Assembly: GCF_000255115.2 (NCBI RefSeq)
Contig: NC_018068.1
Location: forward strand, 4,187,977-4,251,976
DNA from: Desulfosporosinus acidiphilus SJ4
GTDB lineage: Bacteria; Bacillota; Desulfitobacteriia; Desulfitobacteriales; Desulfitobacteriaceae
Reading direction: 5' to 3'
DNA: 64,000 nt
Numbering within the stretch: position 1 is the first letter of the stretch; the number at the start of each line of letters is the position of its first letter. The position numbers and the translations under genes were made by a program. The notes beneath the pieces are model-generated. The model saw only the letters and a program-made list of their open reading frames with translations, made no database searches and was not told the origin of the DNA. Positions 63,101 to 64,000 of the stretch are shown piece by piece.

Positions 63101-63238
63101 AGAAGACATTCGAACGGCTAATAAGCCATAAGTACAGCCAATAAGAATCATTAGACTTAATACCAAAACAATTAAAAATTCAACATAACCTGAAAATCCA
63201 CTATCGTTTTTTAATTCTTTGGGTAAACGAAGTTTCAC
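60104..63238 (-). CDS. TadE-like surface/pilus-tip protein with Ig repeats and switchable C-terminal tip
   Basis: 1044 residues. The N-terminus (S-G-F-S-G-Y-V-E-F-L-I-V-L-V-L) is TadE/pseudopilin-like, one membrane helix about 15-42. Residues 180-690 hold about five Ig-like (Big_1-type) repeats marked by D-x-x-G-N-P-V segments. The cassette joining site is at codon 693 (D-S-Y-A-N-P). After it come the D-V-L-Q-G-V/G-T-M-P-N and G-Y-Y-D-G modules known from tail fibres, and a glycine-rich tip ending V-I-I-T-W. Downstream of TadC-like and small pilin-like genes. Proposed: adhesin at the pilus tip with alternative receptor-binding ends. Confidence 0.75.
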   Translation of the reverse strand: MKLRLPKELKNDSGFSGYVEFLIVLVLSLMILIGCTYGLLAVRMSSTLTHAGEIVDRSLVANGCLTTNAQNQLTSYLQKNLLDPNKVYLNTTTNRQAMGSTGLSLTVGYDFDLYAPSTKAIIWHKYYEVSVPSEQSQYIPGATGDNSGCVASVSTEFSGTQGGTASGGSDSGSAPVNIATSMTLQVDKSSVMVNDPVGVSGTVLYGSSPAPSGTQVLISGGGIAHNITTDANGQFSTSVTFTQPGTITVGGTCGIAIANATLTVIPNAPSTITLQLPNTIQVGQSLQIIGTALDQFGNPVVDGTQVQLSSSDSADIPTTIVTTTGGNFYSQVPNGVTSLLGGSFTITASSGSASTTQSLNVIAGNQKAINFQISKSTVTAGGSVTFSGRVTGPYGSPAATTNVTILSETDATDSLPTVTTDANGDFSATATITVAGNQEFYAQAAGPVTSLTASLTVSPGAPYKVSSLAGAPSPVNQGSNMALSATVLDSYGNPVAVGTTIKVTSTSLPSPVTVTTASTGNFQAEITFQVPGLQTLSMTDGSGNSLVGGSLGVQVLSTAAYTLTPSQSQYSIKAGQAVGNVTFTLKDSNGNPVQGKTIQFSESPQGNSVLTPTSAVTDSQGNVTVGVSTLTTAGLQTLKATLSGYDNVVGTVGITVTPGAPAQVIAMVSPSTTQVWTASNPVPLPIVSGTVTDSYANPIKGATVTVSGGYGANVSGTTNGNGYYNLAITPTNIGGPFSLTFAVTSSNGNFNTIQGSITVTNPIAVPVQDVLQGVTIAGQTGTMPNMSTANPNGMGVGRSQALTWWTGGGSTIFFKPQQGYYDGNDTWTYYNDPNLVPSNIRSGISVFGVTGSYTGSSPHGKQGFTTPGSYGFTVPAGVNQVTVIVVGGGGGGGGSQGSTAGGGGGAGGIYMDTIPVSSGQYYPITVGSGGVGGSGVGIPGLFTYTPSNGGNGTQSSFGSYVAGGGTGGLDTSSGGTGGSGGGTFGGSGSAGSTGQSGSGNLSGGVGGTALSTYGHGGTGGGYSTWMNDWTSGSNGTSGEVIITW
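60822..61174 (-). repeat. 353-bp perfect inverted repeat arm B (inside the expressed gene)
   Basis: Exact inverse copy of 59098-59450. The arms enclose about 1.37 kb holding the expressed tip and silent cassette 2. Long perfect identity next to 80 percent similarity shows recent exchange or conversion. Confidence 0.9.
61146..61164 (-). repeat. cassette-joining site in the expressed gene
   Basis: Minus strand CCGATTCGTATGCGAACCC at codons 692-698, between the last Ig-like repeat and the variable end. The core TTCG-TATG-CGAA is a short inverted repeat, as expected for a tyrosine recombinase. Confidence 0.65.
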
Positions 63239-63261
63239 CTATCTCCCTCCTCTCATGACTA

Positions 63262-63289
63262 GAAGGGAGGCTTTAAAAGCCTCCCTTCG
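63262..63289. terminator. palindromic hairpin upstream of the tip protein gene
   Basis: GAAGGGAGGCTTT / AAAGCCTCCCTTC, a 13-bp stem with almost no loop, between the 46-residue gene and the tip protein gene. No U-run follows, so it may be a processing or attenuation signal, not a full terminator. Confidence 0.5.
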
Positions 63290-63296
63290 TCGTTGC

Positions 63297-63440
63297 TTAA
63301 GGTGTCGGCAGTGCGGCCAACGCATTGGTTATATAATTTGAGAAGAAGTCATCAATTTGATTGGGAAATACATGATAAATTCCGACACCAGCGACGATAA
63401 CTATGGCAAGGATAATTAAAATCGTTAACCATTGATCCAT
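63297..63440 (-). CDS. small Flp-pilin-like membrane protein (47 codons)
   Basis: 46-47 residues, M-D-Q-W-L-T followed by a hydrophobic helix (about 6-24) and a short polar tail F-P-N-Q-I-D-D-F-F-S-N-Y-I. GAGGT precedes the ATG. Size, topology and position between TadC-like and TadE-like genes suggest a Flp-type minor pilin, but no G-x-x-x-x-E-Y processing site is seen. Confidence 0.5.
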   Translation of the reverse strand: MDQWLTILIILAIVIVAGVGIYHVFPNQIDDFFSNYITNALAALPTP

Positions 63441-63468
63441 TTTTTTACCTCACTTTCAAATTTGCGTT

Positions 63469-63600
63469 CTATATACCCATAAAATAACTTAGGTAATGCC
63501 TGAATTGTTCCGGGTCCACGGTATAAAGAAAAAAAACGGCAGCAATAAAAATTACAATACTAACTGGTAGTAGACTTATTGGAAACTCATCTCCTCCCAT
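63469..63600 (-). CDS. small single-span membrane protein (43 residues)
   Basis: M-G-G-D-E-F-P-I-S then a hydrophobic helix about 9-27 and the tail P-E-Q-F-R-H-Y-L-S-Y-F. AGAGGTG lies 6 nt before the ATG. It is the first gene after leader motif copy 7. Likely a pilus-related small protein of unknown role. Confidence 0.45.
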   Translation of the reverse strand: MGGDEFPISLLPVSIVIFIAAVFFLYTVDPEQFRHYLSYFMGI

Positions 63601-63746
63601 GTTATACACCTCTCATTTTAGGGTTTTTGAGGTTGTGCGAAACCATAACCTATTGGAAATTCACGTAGATAGTTGTGAAATTTTGGGTTTTACCCTCTCC
63701 CCCTCTTCTACGAATTTGGATTTTATAACCACATTTACTCACTATT

Positions 63747-63766
63747 TAGGTGGCATTCCCATGACA
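63747..63766 (-). promoter_or_regulatory. conserved leader motif, copy 7 (degenerate hairpin)
   Basis: Minus strand TGTCATGGGAATGCCACCTA, 19 nt after the TadC-like stop. Only a 4-bp CCAC/GTGG stem can be drawn downstream, without a U-run. Confidence 0.5.
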
Positions 63767-63784
63767 TCCTCAGACTCGATGAGA

Positions 63785-64000
63785 TTACATTTGAGTAAAC
63801 GGTGTAATGATGATCACCCAAAGGAATGGGATGATCCAGACAACGGTTGAGATTAAGCCCACTGCTCCCAAAAATGTGATGGAACCGGACATTCGTTTGG
63901 TGCGGTATTTTGCACTTTTCGCAGCAATCCTGGTTAGGTGTTCACCCATATCGCTAAACGGGTCTAACGGGGCTCCGTCGGGATCTGTAGGAAGTCCCTC
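63785..64000 (-). CDS. TadC/GspF-like pilus assembly membrane protein, partial
   Basis: Last 71 residues of a gene that runs off the right edge. A basic segment (T-R-I-A-A-K-S-A-K-Y-R-T-K-R-M) followed by a final membrane helix about 45-65 matches the C-terminal end of TadB/TadC-type proteins with a type II secretion F domain. In Tad loci the full CpaF ATPase and TadB lie before it, so they are expected beyond 64000. Confidence 0.5.
   Translation of the reverse strand, partial: EGLPTDPDGAPLDPFSDMGEHLTRIAAKSAKYRTKRMSGSITFLGAVGLISTVVWIIPFLWVIIITPFTQM

Noticed and set aside
36981-63766. c-di-GMP (GEMM) riboswitch as the identity of the seven-copy motif
   Set aside because: The GGCAAAC-like sequence is on the antisense strand, and the long two-stem aptamer of GEMM is missing; the motif is too short.

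Overview
The window comes from an endospore-forming, diazotrophic, low-GC anaerobic Firmicute, most like the Desulfosporosinus/Desulfitobacterium/heliobacterial branch of the Clostridia. The reasons are a nif operon ordered nifI1-nifI2-nifH-D-K-E-N-X-fdxB-B-V, a SpoIIP gene, the nadD-yqeK-rsfS-leuS and comEA-comEC-holA-rpsT neighbourhoods, and a T-box leader on leuS. This is family-level inference from gene content; no 16S rRNA or tRNA gene was found.

Region 1 (about 0.3-12.2 kb, all minus strand) is a complete molybdenum nitrogenase operon. It encodes the two nitrogenase-type PII proteins, the structural proteins NifH, NifD and NifK, the cofactor scaffold NifEN, NifX, a nif-type ferredoxin, NifB and homocitrate synthase. 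A HutP-like RNA-binding protein gene lies directly upstream. Between it and nifI1 sits an intrinsic terminator, and the operon leader and the nifI2-nifH gap carry purine-rich NAG-repeat arrays. Together these suggest control of nif by antitermination.

Region 2 (12.4-29.2 kb) is chromosomal housekeeping: murJ, spoIIP, rpsT, holA, comEA-comEC, a PIN-PhoH ATPase, leuS with its T-box, rsfS, yqeK, an RRM protein and nadD. It is interrupted by a 176-bp tandem repeat and a 286-bp structured repeat element.

Region 3 (about 29.5 kb to the right edge) is accessory DNA and looks like an integrated conjugative or pilus element. It holds a truncated resolvase, secreted proteins of unknown function, an IS110-family element, two small winged-helix proteins beside an iteron array, and an FtsK-type ATPase. 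It also has conjugation-type genes (VirB4-like, PrgI-like, VirB6-like, and a possible cell-wall lytic protein) mixed with Tad-pilus-type genes (A24 prepilin peptidase, CpaB/SAF, TadE-like, TadC-like, small pilin-like proteins). Two further genes are a diguanylate cyclase fused to a TadZ/MinD-like domain and an EAL phosphodiesterase. A GT2 and a multi-TM glycosyltransferase, a membrane thioredoxin, and three fragments of CpaF/VirB11-type ATPases complete the set.

The most unusual system is at 56.5-63.2 kb. A TadE-like 1044-residue surface protein with Ig-like repeats ends in a tail-fibre-like tip. Two silent alternative 3' cassettes lie next to it in the opposite orientation. All three share a 19-bp sequence at the same in-frame point, and one cassette shares 353 perfectly identical bases with the expressed gene. 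A tyrosine recombinase and an XRE regulator gene lie beside the cassettes. This is the layout of a shufflon, comparable to R64 pilV/rci.

A second novel signal is a motif that occurs seven times in this element and nowhere else in the window. It is TGTCA-N6-TGCCACC on the coding strand, placed between the stop codon of one gene and the ribosome-binding site of the next. In five copies it leads into a hairpin followed by a U-run, and in several of these the 3' arm contains the Shine-Dalgarno sequence. It looks like an element-wide RNA regulatory device.
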